From the NCBI GenBank assembly GCA_018343915.1, contig JABRWF010000001.1:4154001-4218000 (forward strand): a stretch of 64,000 nucleotides of DNA. The letters are read 5' to 3'. The first letter of the stretch is position 1; each line of letters starts with the position of its first letter. Below are positions 12,322 through 24,159 of the stretch, piece by piece. The position numbers and the translations under genes were made by a program. The DNA is from Agroathelia rolfsii (taxonomy: Eukaryota; Basidiomycota; Agaricomycetes; Amylocorticiales; Amylocorticiaceae). The notes under the pieces are model-generated. The model had not been told where the DNA came from. It was given only the letters and a program-made list of their open reading frames with translations, and ran no database searches.

Positions 12322-13160
12322 AACATTTTTACTTCAGATTCACTGCCACTGCCACGGCGGCTGTCCTCGAAACCTGAAGGCCATCATAGTCCGTGACTCA
12401 TGCACTCATGATCAGGCTGGTGACCAATGTTACAGAATGATACTAGACATGACTGCGTTCACACCTCAGATCTCATGCTTCTAAAGATTGCCGTATGAAT
12501 AGCATCACACTACGGAGCTATGCAATACTTATACTAGTAGGAAGAAGAGGGTCCTACATCTTATGTTCATGGTATTCTCAAGTTGATTATGATACACTGA
12601 TAGGCCATCCTTGGCCTCAGTCGGCTTCATTGTTTGATCACCTCAAACTTTGGGGAAAGGCTACATTCCTCTTGCTTGCATTTTGACATCATCTAGTGAC
12701 AATCCATGCCAAATTCTTAGACTCATGATGCTCTAACCCTTTTTGAATGATCCTAAGAGCCTAAATCATGATTGTGATTTCACATCTCCAGTGCTTCTAT
12801 TTGAATCAACTTAATTTTAATCAATTTTGTAATGGCCCACGGCTGTTCGCTAGGTGCACTATAGACATGACCAAATACCAATTTTGCTAGCACCCCCATC
12901 GTCTATATCGACGCATGGGTTCATCACGCAGAAAATCACAAGTTTTCTCTATATTTCTCTCCATGTACTGTATTCATTGTTGCCATCGGCCATAATGATG
13001 ATTCAAGCTGATTGATGCCCCATCACATGGGACGTCCTGGAAATTCCCACTGATCGCGTCTACTCACCCGCCTTGACTGAAACCTCATACGTATTCTCCC
13101 CAACACGAACGACAAGGCAGAGTGACCTGGTTCTCATTCTCCGAAGTTCCCGCCTGCAGA

Positions 13161-13168
13161 TATAAGTG
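13161..13168 (+). promoter_or_regulatory. TATA-like box of the first DUF6533 gene
   Basis: TATAAGTG lies 40 bp before the proposed ATG at 13208. Confidence 0.4.
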
Positions 13169-13207
13169 CCGGTCACTATATCCTACCCTGCAGCCAGCCT
13201 GAAAGAT

Positions 13208-14831
13208 ATGGAGAACAAGGATACGCTGAGAGAGGTGTTATGGGATTATCGAGTCGCTCGGTCACTATGGTGTATGGAAGCTATCTCTGTTATGTTCATG
13301 TACTAATCAACGACACACAGTGGCCTCATTAGTTCTTGTGACTTATGACGCAGGTATGTAAAATATGCAATGGTTTTATGCGCAATCTAATGCGTTGATT
13401 TCTTTCCAGCCTTAACCATTTCGAACGAGGCGTGTATCCCTATCAATTGGCCCCTCTGACTTTGTTGACTAATGTTTCGGACTCGGGAAAAAAGATTGAG
13501 TTGTTTCACAAGAAAAGGCGGACATATATGACATGGTTGTTTTTAGTGGTATGGAGTTATCCTCATTGTATGATCTGTGTATGGCGTCTAAATATCACAT
13601 ACTGCAGAACCGTTATTGGCCGTAAGTTCTAGTATTTCACGCTTGGGTGCGACGAGTTGATTGCTTATATTCTAGTATCATCTGCTTACTGTATGTGTCC
13701 AAACCTTCTTGATATAAGGGTATCACTGAAGTTGGTGTGCAGACTAATGAACGTTGGTGAGAATTCTCCCAGTTAGGACTAATATCGAGCAAAGATTGAA
13801 CGTTTTTCAGATCTAGCCTGGCCTAATCCGACCACTCAAGTGAGTAAACAAAGCACTGACCGAGTTCCTTTTATACATCTCATTGTCCCTTAGTTGCAAG
13901 TTGACGCGCTTTCTTTAGCGCCACTATTCACTAATAATAAAGCAGCTGTTCGTTCTGGTTTCAATGGCTTGGATATTCAGCTTTACCAATTCAATTTTCC
14001 GTTGGAGGTAACTTTCAACTTTCACATGCCCCAGTGATATTGTTCTCACCTCAAAATCCCAGCAATATTGGTCGTCCGTCTCTACGCGCTCTATGATCGT
14101 TCTAAAATGCTTAGTAGAACACTTATGGTGCTTCTTTTTGCCCAAGTGATTGCTTCAGCCACCTTCATAGGCATTGAAAGCAGGCGTTTCACTAGTCAGT
14201 ATGCTTATTTGTGCAAGATTTCTCAGCAGAATAAGTGAGTACTAACAAAGGAGTTAGAACTGGCACTTCCTGATGGTTATACAGGGTGCATACCCGGGAC
14301 TGTGGATCATAATTTGTGGATTTACTGGCTCCTACCAATCTGTTTCGAAGCGATAGTGGCAACCCTTTCCATACACAAGGTGGCTGAGACGTTCTGTAAG
14401 AATCAGCACCACAGTATTATGCGTCTATGGAAGACTATGCTACGCGATTCCATGGTGTATATATGCGGGATATTTATTGCTTTGAGCGTTAATTGTCTTC
14501 TTGTTGGATTAGGACGGGTAAGTTGCATGTGTGTCCATCTTCAGTTCGTATCTAAATGACATGTTTTCCTAGGCATCCAAAGGTACTTTTTGGGCTTTCC
14601 CAGGGTAAGCCCTGAGGTCAAAGATAATCTGTTGAATTAATATAATGTGACTTCTTAGATGTGTTTTCCCAGTCCATTCGATTTTGGGATGTCGTATGTT
14701 GGTACGCACTCTTTAAGCTCTATGAGCTTCGAGGCTCTAGAGGCTGAATATTTGATTTTAAGATCAATATAAGAGAAAATGTTCACCATCAGGAATACGG
14801 TATCCTATCAATACCAATTGCGACACAATAA
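13208..14831 (+). CDS. DUF6533-domain multi-pass membrane protein (copy 1)
   Basis: Many small exons give a membrane protein of the Agaricomycete DUF6533 family. The domain reads VASLVLVTYDAALTISNE, then IELFHKKRRTYMTWLFLVNR after an intron of about 63-65 nt at 13430-13493, matching the family pattern of a TM helix, YD...LT..E, then WLF-NRY. Downstream come the second hallmark AILVVRLYALYDRSKMLSRT (14065-14125), a helix LLFAQVIASATFIGIESRRF, then IYWLLPICFEAIVATLSIHK and MVYICGIFIALSVNCLLVG. The usual C-terminal element (CRM, INIRENVHHQEYG) ends at the stop 14829-14831. No enzymatic motif is visible and the function of the family is unknown. The first exon-exon junction (13208-13320) does not splice cleanly in phase, so the start is uncertain. 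A second copy of the family follows 1.2 kb downstream. Confidence 0.72.
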
Positions 14832-15995
14832 GTCATCCACGGGAAGACAACCTCCCGCAGGCTCACAATCAAAATATGCATACATCTTTTCTTAGAATCC
14901 TCTTTTCTTTTCCCCTTATTGCATGAAGCTGGTTAACTTCATTATTTGTTTTATGCGCTGATATTTCAAATTGAAGGAAATTACGGTCTTTATAACACTC
15001 ATAACATTTAATTTATTGGCTATGGGCAATATTGTTTATAAAATCAATGCCAGATCTCTCCTCTATCTTTTTTTGGAATTCATCAGCATCATGTATTCCT
15101 GTGCAGTTCTGGGCCGCTAATCACCTGTAGCGCTAAATGGGCGTGCGACATGTAATCCGAGGACCGAGACAGCCGAATATGAGTCAGAACGATATAACAA
15201 TATGCATATAACTTATACACTCCAAAATTTCCCAGGGAAAAAGTACCGCGAGACCATATTCTGGCAGAGACGTAGGTCACATGATGAGCACTTTTTACCA
15301 AACTTTTATCCAAAGTTGAGGGATTTGTCAAAATATTAGTAAAAACGACATTTTTCTTTTGAAAACCCTAGAGTGTTAGTAGATAACAGCTCATGAACAT
15401 TGCATGAATAGCTAGCTATCTCTGGACACTAGGCATAGTGGACGACTCGGAGTAGAATAACTCACTTTATCTGGGGCTTATCTTTTTTTATCTGAGATAC
15501 TAATTCTCTCATAGAAAATGTGCTACATCCAAGCTTACATGCAAGAATCGTTTCAAACTGGGATTTAAATTGCTTCATCAAGATAGGAGATGCAAGACCT
15601 CCGAATCCACATTGTTTTCTGCCACTTCCAAATTTGTTGAGCATGCCCTAAACCTATAAGAAGAATGTGATGCATATGATGTATTACACATTCGTGATCT
15701 GAGTACATTCCCTGGCTTGATCATGATACATCACAGAATGTCTCCACTGCCACTCAAATTCCTTTGATTTGTGCAGAATAAAAGAACTCATGTCATCTAA
15801 CAAAACTGACGGTCTTGTCCGACTCTTGCATCACTGTCCGTCCTAGTAAGATGACACCTTTTCCGCACTTGCTTTTCCTCCCCTGATATTTCTTGCATCC
15901 ATTCATTCGATTTCTTCCCAGAACGTAGTACTTCCAAAGTATGTCCTTGCCAGTGGCCTTAACCTAGGGTTATCTAATGCTCCTCTTGATCTCAG
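14832..15995. other. Intergenic between the two DUF6533 genes
   Basis: No gene is supported. A half copy of the 12.2-kb inverted-repeat element lies at 15272-15355. A 60-codon open frame on the minus strand (15462-15644) has no recognisable domain. Confidence 0.5.
15272..15355 (+). repeat. Partial copy of the 12.2-kb short element
   Basis: Starts GTAGGTCAC and shares ACTTTTTACCAA, TTTGTCAAAATATTAGTAAA and ACGACATTTTT with 12257-12332, with small differences. The left inverted repeat is not visible, so this is a truncated copy. Confidence 0.6.
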
Positions 15996-18061
15996 ATGTC
16001 CATATATACCGGATTTTCTGGATCGAACTCAACATCTTCAGACGAAAATACGATACTTGCGAGGGAAAAGTATGAATAATTGTTTCGGTAGTAACTACCC
16101 CTTATCAAAGGAAGTACTGACCTTGTACTTTAGTTTTTACACAAATGTATGCAATCACGCCTAGTGTCAGGCCATCCCTCTCAGTCTTCCTTTAATAAAT
16201 CTCCCAAGATCCTTAATTTTTGCAGCTTCACTATTCTTATCTATGACCATCTAATTACATTGGAAGACGAAGTACGGTTAATCTGCCTTCATTCTCACTA
16301 TTCACATTTAGTAATTGTAGCTGATTCTAAAGAAATAGGTACAATACATTTGGAAGGGTCCCCAAAGCCCTCGTGAGTAAACTTCCCATTTATTGATCGG
16401 GGTTAGCTCACTCGTATGCACTACTAGTTGTCTGGTTATTTCTTATGGTAAGCGTCTAGTATGTCGACCCATCCAAGCATGTGTGTTTTCTAATTCAAAT
16501 TTTCTTAAAATTCAGAACCGTTATCTTACACCAATAGCATTCTCTATCAGCTTAATGTGTTAGTCCTCTATCATTCAGCGTTTTCGTTGAACCTCGTATG
16601 TCGTACTGAACACGTTGTGCAGCGTTCATACCAAATTTTTGGACAAATACGGTAAAGCAGAACATGACATTACTATCATGCAAAACTCACCTGACATAAA
16701 CATTGTAGGGGTTAGTAATGGCAAACGAGAATCCTCTAATCAGTTTCAAAGCCGTCCTAATTAATCTTCCAAAAGCTGTAAAGCCTTTTCTTACTTTGAA
16801 GAAATCATGATCGTGATTGGAATTTTGATTGTTAGCTTAATGGTGACGATTAGGTGCGCATATACCGTGACATCTTACTGCTGAAGCCATCTAATAATAT
16901 AATACTCACCAGAATACATGCAATATACCGTCAAAAAACTCGTTGGGCTACTAGTTTGCTTGGGGTAACTATGGTTATCGAGACAGTTGTAAACGCTTTT
17001 GCGTTATCCAAGATCAAACGTCCGTTTTTCATAAGAAGAAAAAAGTAAGAACTCTTGTCTCAATGATTATTTTTTTCTTTAGCTGTTACCAACGAAGCAG
17101 GATGTTTTCTTATATTCGAACCCTCTACGTAAGCGTCTGATCCGCTCTAATGTCATTTGCACATTACGATAGATTCAGGAGGGCTTATTTTTTCTGTATC
17201 ATGTAGATCATTCACGCCTTCTGTGCTGGCCTGGATCCCCTTCACGTACGATAATATAGCCCTCTTTCTCGTTCTAGGCCGCGTTCTTCCACATCGGTGG
17301 GCTGGTGCCCCCCTGGGCCTCTTCTACAGTCGCAACTTTTCGAGCCCGACGATGAGATGGATGTTTGAGGACGGTCTTATCTATTATTTGTCCGTTCTTA
17401 CCTCCCAAAAAATTCGCCGAAATGAAGGTCAAGCTAATAGTTATGACAATCAATGGTCATTTGCAGGGCGATGTTTGCCATCCATGTTTTCCTCACCCTG
17501 ATTTTCATCATGACGCCAGATTTTCCAAAGAATGCGACGAGCATTGTTCAGTATGTCTAATACAAGCTTGTAGCCCCTCTGTGCCCTTTCTGATAGGCTA
17601 TCATTCATCTCTTTTGGTGGTGATATTAATACAGTACCGAGCTCTTGTTAGTAGAAACGCTTTTCGATGCTTACATTCAGCACTGATTCGCACACAGAAT
17701 GATGGTCGCCGTCATGTCCCGCATCACTATCAGAATCCGCAGAAAGACAGCCCGCGAGCGCGAGAATATCCGCATAGTATCGTCCGCAGGACTCGGCGGA
17801 AGCGCTCTGGTGGGGCTCTCGGGCACCTCACGAATTGCCTCCTCTCAAGCTTTGGCGTCGGTATCAGTACAGCAGCTGTCGTCATTGCCGCCGTTGGGTG
17901 ATGACAATGATAAGGTTCCAAACCAAGAGTCCGTGGATAAAGAGGAACACACGACGAGCTCGGACCGGCCTAGTAGCTACGCGATCGTGAAACATTCGAA
18001 CTCGGGATGGAATGGTCAGAGGGGCTCCATGGTGGCAGAACTCGTTCTTGATATTGCATAA
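15996..18061 (+). CDS. DUF6533-domain multi-pass membrane protein (copy 2)
   Basis: The first exon encodes MSIYTGFSGSNSTSSDENTI. Splicing through about 16064-16132 and 16170-16228 gives NFYTNVCNHAYFTILIYDHL followed by ITLEDE, the DUF6533 core. Later exons give VVWLFLM joined to NRYLTPIAFSISLM, then MIVIGILIVSLMVTIR spliced (intron about 16853-16918) to IHAIYRQKTRWATSLLG, the family's counterpart of the RLYALYDRS motif. Next come SVLAWIPFTYDNIALFLVLG, AMFAIHVFLTLIFIMTP and MMVAVMSRITIRIRRK. A hydrophilic, Ser-rich cytoplasmic tail of about 100 residues ends at 18061 and is longer than that of copy 1. About seven helices are expected for the family. Function unknown. Some small exons in the 16560-16800 and 17040-17400 stretches remain uncertain. 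Confidence 0.72.
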
Positions 18062-18418
18062 TGCTTAACACATATATATTTATCTAATTTACCCATAGTC
18101 TAACTGCGAGGGATTCTGGTATTCTGTCATTGGTTCGTGGTGCAAGCTCGTGGATGCTTTGTTTATGTGCGGTGTAATGTGCGTTGCAGGCAAGCAAGAA
18201 AAAGAAGGCAATGATTAAAATGCAGATGCAAAGAGAAGGAAAGAGAGATGAGAGAAAAAGTGAGAGCAGGGGAGAAAAAAAGAAATGCCATTAAGTCCCA
18301 TGAACGACCTACGTATCCGTCACACATTTGAAAAGAGATAAAATATAAAAAAATGTAAAGCAGTGCGTGCGTGTATAAGTAGTTGGGGACGAGAGAGGGA
18401 GGAGTAATATAGAGAATA
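18062..18418. other. Convergent 3' region
   Basis: This 357-bp stretch separates the 3' ends of the second DUF6533 gene and the WD40 gene. It is A/G-rich and non-coding. No element seen beyond probable UTRs. Confidence 0.5.
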
Positions 18419-21344
18419 CTATAATGCCCATATTTTTACCGTCGCATCGCGTGCACCCGAGACGAGGTAGCGATCCATGTACCTCAATCGTTCAACGGGC
18501 CGGGTATGGCCGTTGGTTATTAGGGAGGAGTGTTGCATGCTCGTGCGGTTGTAGATCTGGTAAAGTGAGAATAATCCGGGGGGGGGGGGTGATATGAGCA
18601 TGAGGTAACATGAATAAGAATATAATGCAAGGAGACTGACCTTCACGCCATTCTCACCCGTCGCTGCTACGATCTTACGGCTGTCGAATTGGAGAGCGGT
18701 AATAGCATGGTCGTATTTGAGGGTCTCAAAGACACCGCCGGTTCTGACATCCCAAACCTATTAACATCATAGGATAGGGCGATTTGTTGTCAGCGACAAT
18801 CATGCGTAATGAACTAAGAAAAGAAACGATGACGCACCTTGACGGTTTTATCAAGACTGCCGCTGACGATATGGACCTGATCGAATTGCAAACACGTGAC
18901 CGGGGAAGTATGGCCATGCAGAGTCCGCACAGCCTGACCTGTCCTCACTGGAAACAAAGGAGAGAACACATCAAGTCAGACGAAGAAGGGGAGAAGAAAT
19001 TAAGACGCCTATGATCCACTCACTGTCCCACATCCTCAACGCCCCATCTCCACTGCCGCTAACAAGCGCATACTCCATAAACTGCACCCCGCCAACGAAA
19101 TCCTGGTAAAGCTCCCAGCTGCCATCCGCGTACGGCGGCGTCGGGACGGCAAACGTGCCCGTAGTAGCAGCAGCGTACGCGTCACCAACGCCGGCGTGAC
19201 TGCCTGCTACCGATGCGGGCGGGTGCGACATCGCCCAGAGGATGTCCATCGTCATCACGCATTGGCCCGTGTTGAGGTCCCATTGGCGGAGGGTTTTGTC
19301 AGATGCGCCTGTGACCTTTTTGTTTGGTGGAGCGATGTCAGATCAGGCGTATCTAGATGATAGAGGGAAAGAGACGTACCAGACAAGAATCCTCAAAGTA
19401 CAACGACGTCACCGCCTTCGTGTGCCCCTCAAACACACGCATGCACGCCGGATCACCTCGCTCGACAGGCGGCCCACTCCTTCCTTGCCGAATACCACCG
19501 CGCGAGGATGAAGAAACGGAGGCCTCTTCGTCGTTCAGATTCACTTCCCAGCCATCGTCCTCCTCCTCTTCCTCTCCAGCAATGGATCTCGGGGCCTCCT
19601 GCGGCTGCTCTTCCTCCTCTTCCTCCTCCCCAACCCGCCTCAGATCCCATAACCGCACATTCCCGTCCTCCGCGCCACTAACACACACAAACCCTTCCAC
19701 CTGCAAGCATTTGATAGCCCCCGTGTGTCCGCGCAGGCGGCCGATCTCCATGCCAGTGCGGAGGTCCCACACGTGCGGCTGATGGTCCTCCTGTGAGGCG
19801 CTCACAAGTGTGCCGTATGGCTCATCCATGTCAAGCGCGGTTAGTGGGCCAGCATGATTTTCAAGGGTCTGGTGAGAAAAAGAAAAGGTTCATTTTAATT
19901 ATGGGATGATGATGGGATTGGTGGAGGAAGGAGGGAGGGTATACCATGAATGCGACGCCTGATGGTAGATCGTCGTGTTCCGACGGTAGGAAGGTCGGGC
20001 CTAGTCGTTCACAAGAGTTAGGACGATAAGGAGTCACATGGACAAAGGTGTTTGCTTACCGTGCCTTCGCCGCGAGCTGGGCGGGATGTGCATAGCGGAA
20101 GATTGTCCGCCACCGGCTTTTCTGCTGTGCCCACCTCCGACCTGTTCTGCTTGCATGCGTTCTTGTACGCCCTGTACTGTGAGCATAATTCAAGGTTTTG
20201 AGTGTTATATGTGTGCGATAGATAATAAATTGGCCGAGCCACTCACGCTCATCGTCAAGTTCGAGCTCGTCTTCCTGCAACTTGAGTAGATCGCGCTCGA
20301 GTTTGGACCTGATCGCATCCAATGCCTCAATCTTGTGTGTGATTTCGGAGATTTCGTTATTAATGAGGCTCTGTTGTATACGTATACCGACATGAGAGAG
20401 AGAACCATCAGAGGAAGTCCACGACAACGACATACCCGCTTGACAAGGATATTCTCCTTGTCACGCCCAATCTCCTCCGTCTGCCTCAACAACTCCTCCT
20501 TACCAAACACAACCCCGGCACCCAAACTCGGTCTTGCCCTACGTTTCCCGCGTTTCCCCGCTTCTGCTCCCCGGCCGACGACGGCGTCGTCCCCTTCGCT
20601 CTGTCCTTCCTCCTGCTCATCCGTCAATAACCCCCTCGCATTCAACCCCAACCGCTTCAACCCCAGTTGCGGCCCATCCGCATGCCTCATCATCTGCTTC
20701 CTCCTCGTCCGGCCCTTCTCCGCACTCGGGATCGTCGCATTGAACCCACGAAGGAGACTGACGTCGTTGGCGACCCCTTCCGGCTCGGGCACCTCCGCCG
20801 CGAGAACACGCTCAGTGTCTTCCATGATAGACAGGTCTTTTGATGTGAGCCGGCGTGAGGAGGCGGTGAGACGCAGAGGCGCACGGCCGAGCGTGGCAAA
20901 GTCGATGCTGGACCCGAATGTGCCGGTCGAGGCGGACGTCAGTGCGCCGCGCGATTTCGAGGAGATGGTGGCGGCCGCAGCGTTTATGGTGCGTGGAGTC
21001 ATGAGCACAGGTGCCACTAGGGATGGTAGGTGAGTGAACGAGTAGAGCCAGAAGGTTATGCAATGTGAAAGGTGAAATCCAAAAAAGCGGGATTATGTAG
21101 TAGTGGATACATATAGTGTATACGTATTAGAACGGGATGAAGGGAAGAAGCAGCACTTACTGTCCGATAGCACACGAGTATGGTCGAATTTTTTGCTGTT
21201 AAACGGAGCTAGCAGAACTTTCGAGACGGAGTCAAGTTTGCTTGGGCGTGCGGCAGCGTTGGAGATGTCGTTGGGATTGGCATCTTGCGAATGTCGGTGG
21301 GCGCTGCTGGCACTGCTACTGCCGTGCTTGTCCTGACGAGACAT
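18419..21344 (-). CDS. mdv1: Mitochondrial division WD40 protein, Mdv1/Caf4 type
   Basis: The N-terminal exon (MSRQDKHGSSSASSAHRHSQ, 21344 down) and a long second exon (about 21016-20440) form a Ser/Ala-rich region with FATLGRAPLRLTASSRRLTS, resembling the part of Mdv1 that docks on Fis1. A coiled coil follows (QSLINNEISEITHKIEALDA, LERDLLKLQEDELELDDE), as in Mdv1 and Caf4, where it mediates dimerisation. The C-terminal half is a WD40 propeller with PHVWDLRTGMEIGRLRGHTG, EDGNVRLWDLRR, RVFEGHTKAVTSLYFED, GDGALRMWD, LDKTVK, YNRTSMQHSSLITNGHTRP and ATVKIWAL at the stop. By family knowledge it bridges Fis1 and the dynamin Dnm1 on the mitochondrial outer membrane. A highly acidic loop of about 50 residues (19470-19640) interrupts two blades, and a second insertion occurs at about 19090-19220. 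The symbol reflects architecture and was not tested by alignment. Confidence 0.85.
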
Positions 21345-22397
21345 GCAGGCTCAAGGGGACAAAGAGAGAGAAAGAGCCTGTTGTGGTCGTTGTGTGCAGT
21401 GTTACAGTATACGGATGCGGCGAGAGAGAGTCGACTCAGACGACGCGAGGGAGAGAGAGACTGACGCACTTGGCACACACTCCTTGCATCCGCCGGCACC
21501 TGTCCTTGCCGTTCTCCTCACGTCCGCTCACTGCCATGAATATAGAAGACGAGTCAGATTATCAGTGTCTTGGCTTGCATCGCAGTAATGAATGGTATAT
21601 AGCAATGCCCTTGGTGACGACAAATAACTGTACAAGTGACACAAATTTACTCGGTTTTAGACCCATCCTCCAGGCACTATCCACTCCGAACTATCGTCAA
21701 CGAGAAGAATCATCTTCCCCATCCACTTCTCTACGCAAAATAGCACTGTCCAAAGCTGACCTGCGCAAAAAGTCATTACTCCCTTCCGCTATAAACAGCC
21801 AATGACATCACGCACTATTCATGGTCCAATCGGAGCCCTGCCAGATCATGTGATGACTTCACGGTTCTATCTGATTTAGCCAGCTGCCAACGATTGCAAG
21901 TCGCCCGAGCAGGGTACTGGGCAGATGGCATGTCTAGATGACGATGTATCTAACCCACCGGCGCCAATCAAGACACAAACTCGCCTTTCAGGGCGATTTG
22001 AATCTAATCATGAACTCTGATTTGTCGTTGCATGGCATATTTGACCTGGGCCCTACATTGTAGTACCAATCCTAGATTGTCACTCGTTTTCAAGCAAGTC
22101 AAGGGTTCTTGATGCTGGTAGTATCAGCCATGTATATAATAGTCGATGTAGTCGTGTATTATCAACGATCTGATGATGAATAAAGCAATAAAGTTGGTTG
22201 TGTTAACAAGCTCAACGTCAAGAAATGCGTACATGGGCATCGTAGAAAATTACAATCGAACCCTGGGTCCAGAAACATCATACGTAATGAGCACAAACGC
22301 TAAAGTCTGAAAAGCTGGACATTACATTATGATGTTCGATAAGCTGGAGGATTGAGATGAACATAAGACAGAAAAGTGTTCAAACTGAAACTTATAC
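21345..22397. other. Upstream region of the WD40 gene and 3' flank of the NLR relic
   Basis: No gene supported. It contains CCAAT motifs and the first copy of the duplicated 95-bp block (21789-21884). I looked on the minus strand at 22000-22398 for a NACHT P-loop continuing the NLR relic and found none. Confidence 0.5.
21789..21884 (+). repeat. Duplicated CCAAT-containing block, copy A
   Basis: Begins CTATAAACAGCCAATG, then CCAATCGGA, GCCAGATCATGTG and ATTTAGCCA. The same ordered motifs recur at 24160-24253 in the same orientation. Confidence 0.55.
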
Positions 22398-23618
22398 CAA
22401 ACCCATACAATGCATATTCTTTGATGAGTATTGCACATTCCGTTGTCTGCTAACACATTCGTTGGACCATAGTACTATGAGTTTGAATCTTATCATGCTG
22501 TTCTGCCAATGAGATATATTGGTAGATCTCAATTATCTTCTCCAAAAGCGCCTTAATGTCCTGGTCGAGCTTGTTTTGTTTGATCATTACCTAAAGCGTT
22601 GCTTTAGTTTGAATAATCTGCTGCAAACTATGTGTTCAAATCTTGAGCGGATAGGAGAGCATAGCACATGCGATATTTGCGTACGGATAGATCTTTATTA
22701 AGAATTTCAGAATATAAATCGAGACATGACAAAAAATTCAAATGAGTTACGTCTGCGATTTTTTCAACAATGCCTAAGAAGATAGAGACTTTTCTGGAAA
22801 GTAGATACCAGAATTCATCAGTTGCCGTTACGTCCTCAACATCTTCGCTGGCCGCATCCACAGTGCCGCCTACTGCTTTGATGACAGCCTTTGGGCCTAA
22901 AATATGTTTTATATCTTCTTTCGCATTCATAATAGCGTTCTTGTCTTTCTTGAAGTCGTCCTCTAATCCAACCGCGTCTTCAGGTTGAAAATTTACAGGA
23001 TTCCGCCTTCGAGAGATTCAGTCTAAGTTGAATCGAGCCGCGCTTTGGACCTCTTTCGCCGTTATTTTTCTTCCCATAAAGCTCTCGTACGATAAGGTCT
23101 ATGTTTGAATTAATTGATGCTTTCAGGTATCATGTATGATGAGCCCTACCGTCATAAGAGTCACGGCCATTGAGAATGGTAAAAATCTCCACGGGATCAT
23201 TCAATTCCACAATAAGGCGGTCACGATGATTTCTTTGCACGATAGATTTGTATGATCATCAATCCCTTATCGACGGCAGACATTGTAAGGAAAGTCCAAA
23301 AAGCTTCGATGCACGAGGTAACTCACCATGAGAAGGTATCATTCCACACAGGGTTACCAGTTTTCTCCGCAACAGATGTGTTTTCCGTTTGATTGTTCAG
23401 AGTTGTCCGAAGGTAGAAATGGCCGGGGTGCTTGAATAGTCGTCCAACCTTGGGTAGTTCATAACACACAATATCTAATCATCCATTTATAGTCGATGAA
23501 AAGCATCGATGGAACGTATGATCAATATTTATGGCTAAAATGGTGTGAAAATCATAAGCCTCACTTGATCCGAGACTTTAACTTTGGCTTTAGTTCCTGT
23601 ATCTGGGTTTGAAGTCAT
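22398..23618 (-). pseudogene. Truncated NLR-like gene: C2 domain plus N-terminal helical domain, no NACHT
   Basis: The frame starts MTSNPDTGTKAKVKVSDQ at 23618. After an intron a C2-like stretch follows: IVCYELPKVGRLFKHPGHFY, TGNPVWNDTFSW, then RDRLIVELNDPVEIF and RGSIQLRLNLSK. An alpha-helical region comes next: PVNFQPEDAVGLEDDFKKDK, DEFWYLLSRKVSIFLGIVEK, then IYPYANIACAMLSYPLK, VIKQNKLDQDIKALLEKIIE and QTTECAILIKEYA. This order matches the N-terminus of Agaricomycete C2-NACHT NLR proteins. In those a P-loop ATPase and repeats follow, but here homology ends near 22398. A reading-frame change at about 23000 is not resolved by a clean intron. I call it a truncated relic. A short expressed C2-plus-helical protein is possible. 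Confidence 0.6.
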
Positions 23619-24159
23619 GAGTCAGGCACAAGTTCAAAGCAGTTAGAATGCTAATAAGCAACGGCTTGAGCTTTAGCACTGTTATCCGCTGGAGTTTAAG
23701 ATAAGGCTATAGCTGAGTGCAAACGGCGTGTTATGACTAATTAGAAGCACGAGTTCAACACGTATTTCTAATGCTGAATATAATACAGGGGATATGATAC
23801 AGATTTCTCCTGCTGCGTCTTTCTTTCCATCAACTCGAATGCGCATCTGGGTTTTTGTAGAACAATGCATCAAAATAGCCTCATATAGATCATGATGCAA
23901 GCCGGTCGGTCAGACAACAAAAGAAGTGCCAATTCTCATCTGGGGTCTGAGGCGGGATGAGAAAAAAGCTAAAAGCAATGCTGGAATATAATATCATGCA
24001 TATCCTAACTCGGAGCTATGCTGAGGCAAGGGTTACCGACAAGGTGAAGTTGATTACTTGAAAGAACACAAAGGCGTCCTTTTTCGTAATTCGACCAACA
24101 CAAAAGAACATGCCAAAAGCAGCCAACAGCGGGTCGGCAAGGCTTATTGTTCCGCAGTG

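Larger units (their letters stand above)
10567..13207. other. Intergenic, repeat-bearing, no gene seen
   Basis: AT-rich DNA of 2.6 kb without a supported gene. It contains the inverted-repeat elements at 11467-11931 and 12168-12321, and the promoter of the first DUF6533 gene at its right end. Confidence 0.5.

Noticed and set aside
20335..21033. Long plus-strand open frame of 232 codons opposite the WD40 gene.
   Set aside because: It is the antisense shadow of the GC-rich second exon of the Mdv1-like gene and has no domain.
21343..21805. Plus-strand frames of 81 and 187 codons upstream of the WD40 gene.
   Set aside because: They overlap the start of the Mdv1-like gene antisense and contain simple purine-rich sequence. 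No family match.
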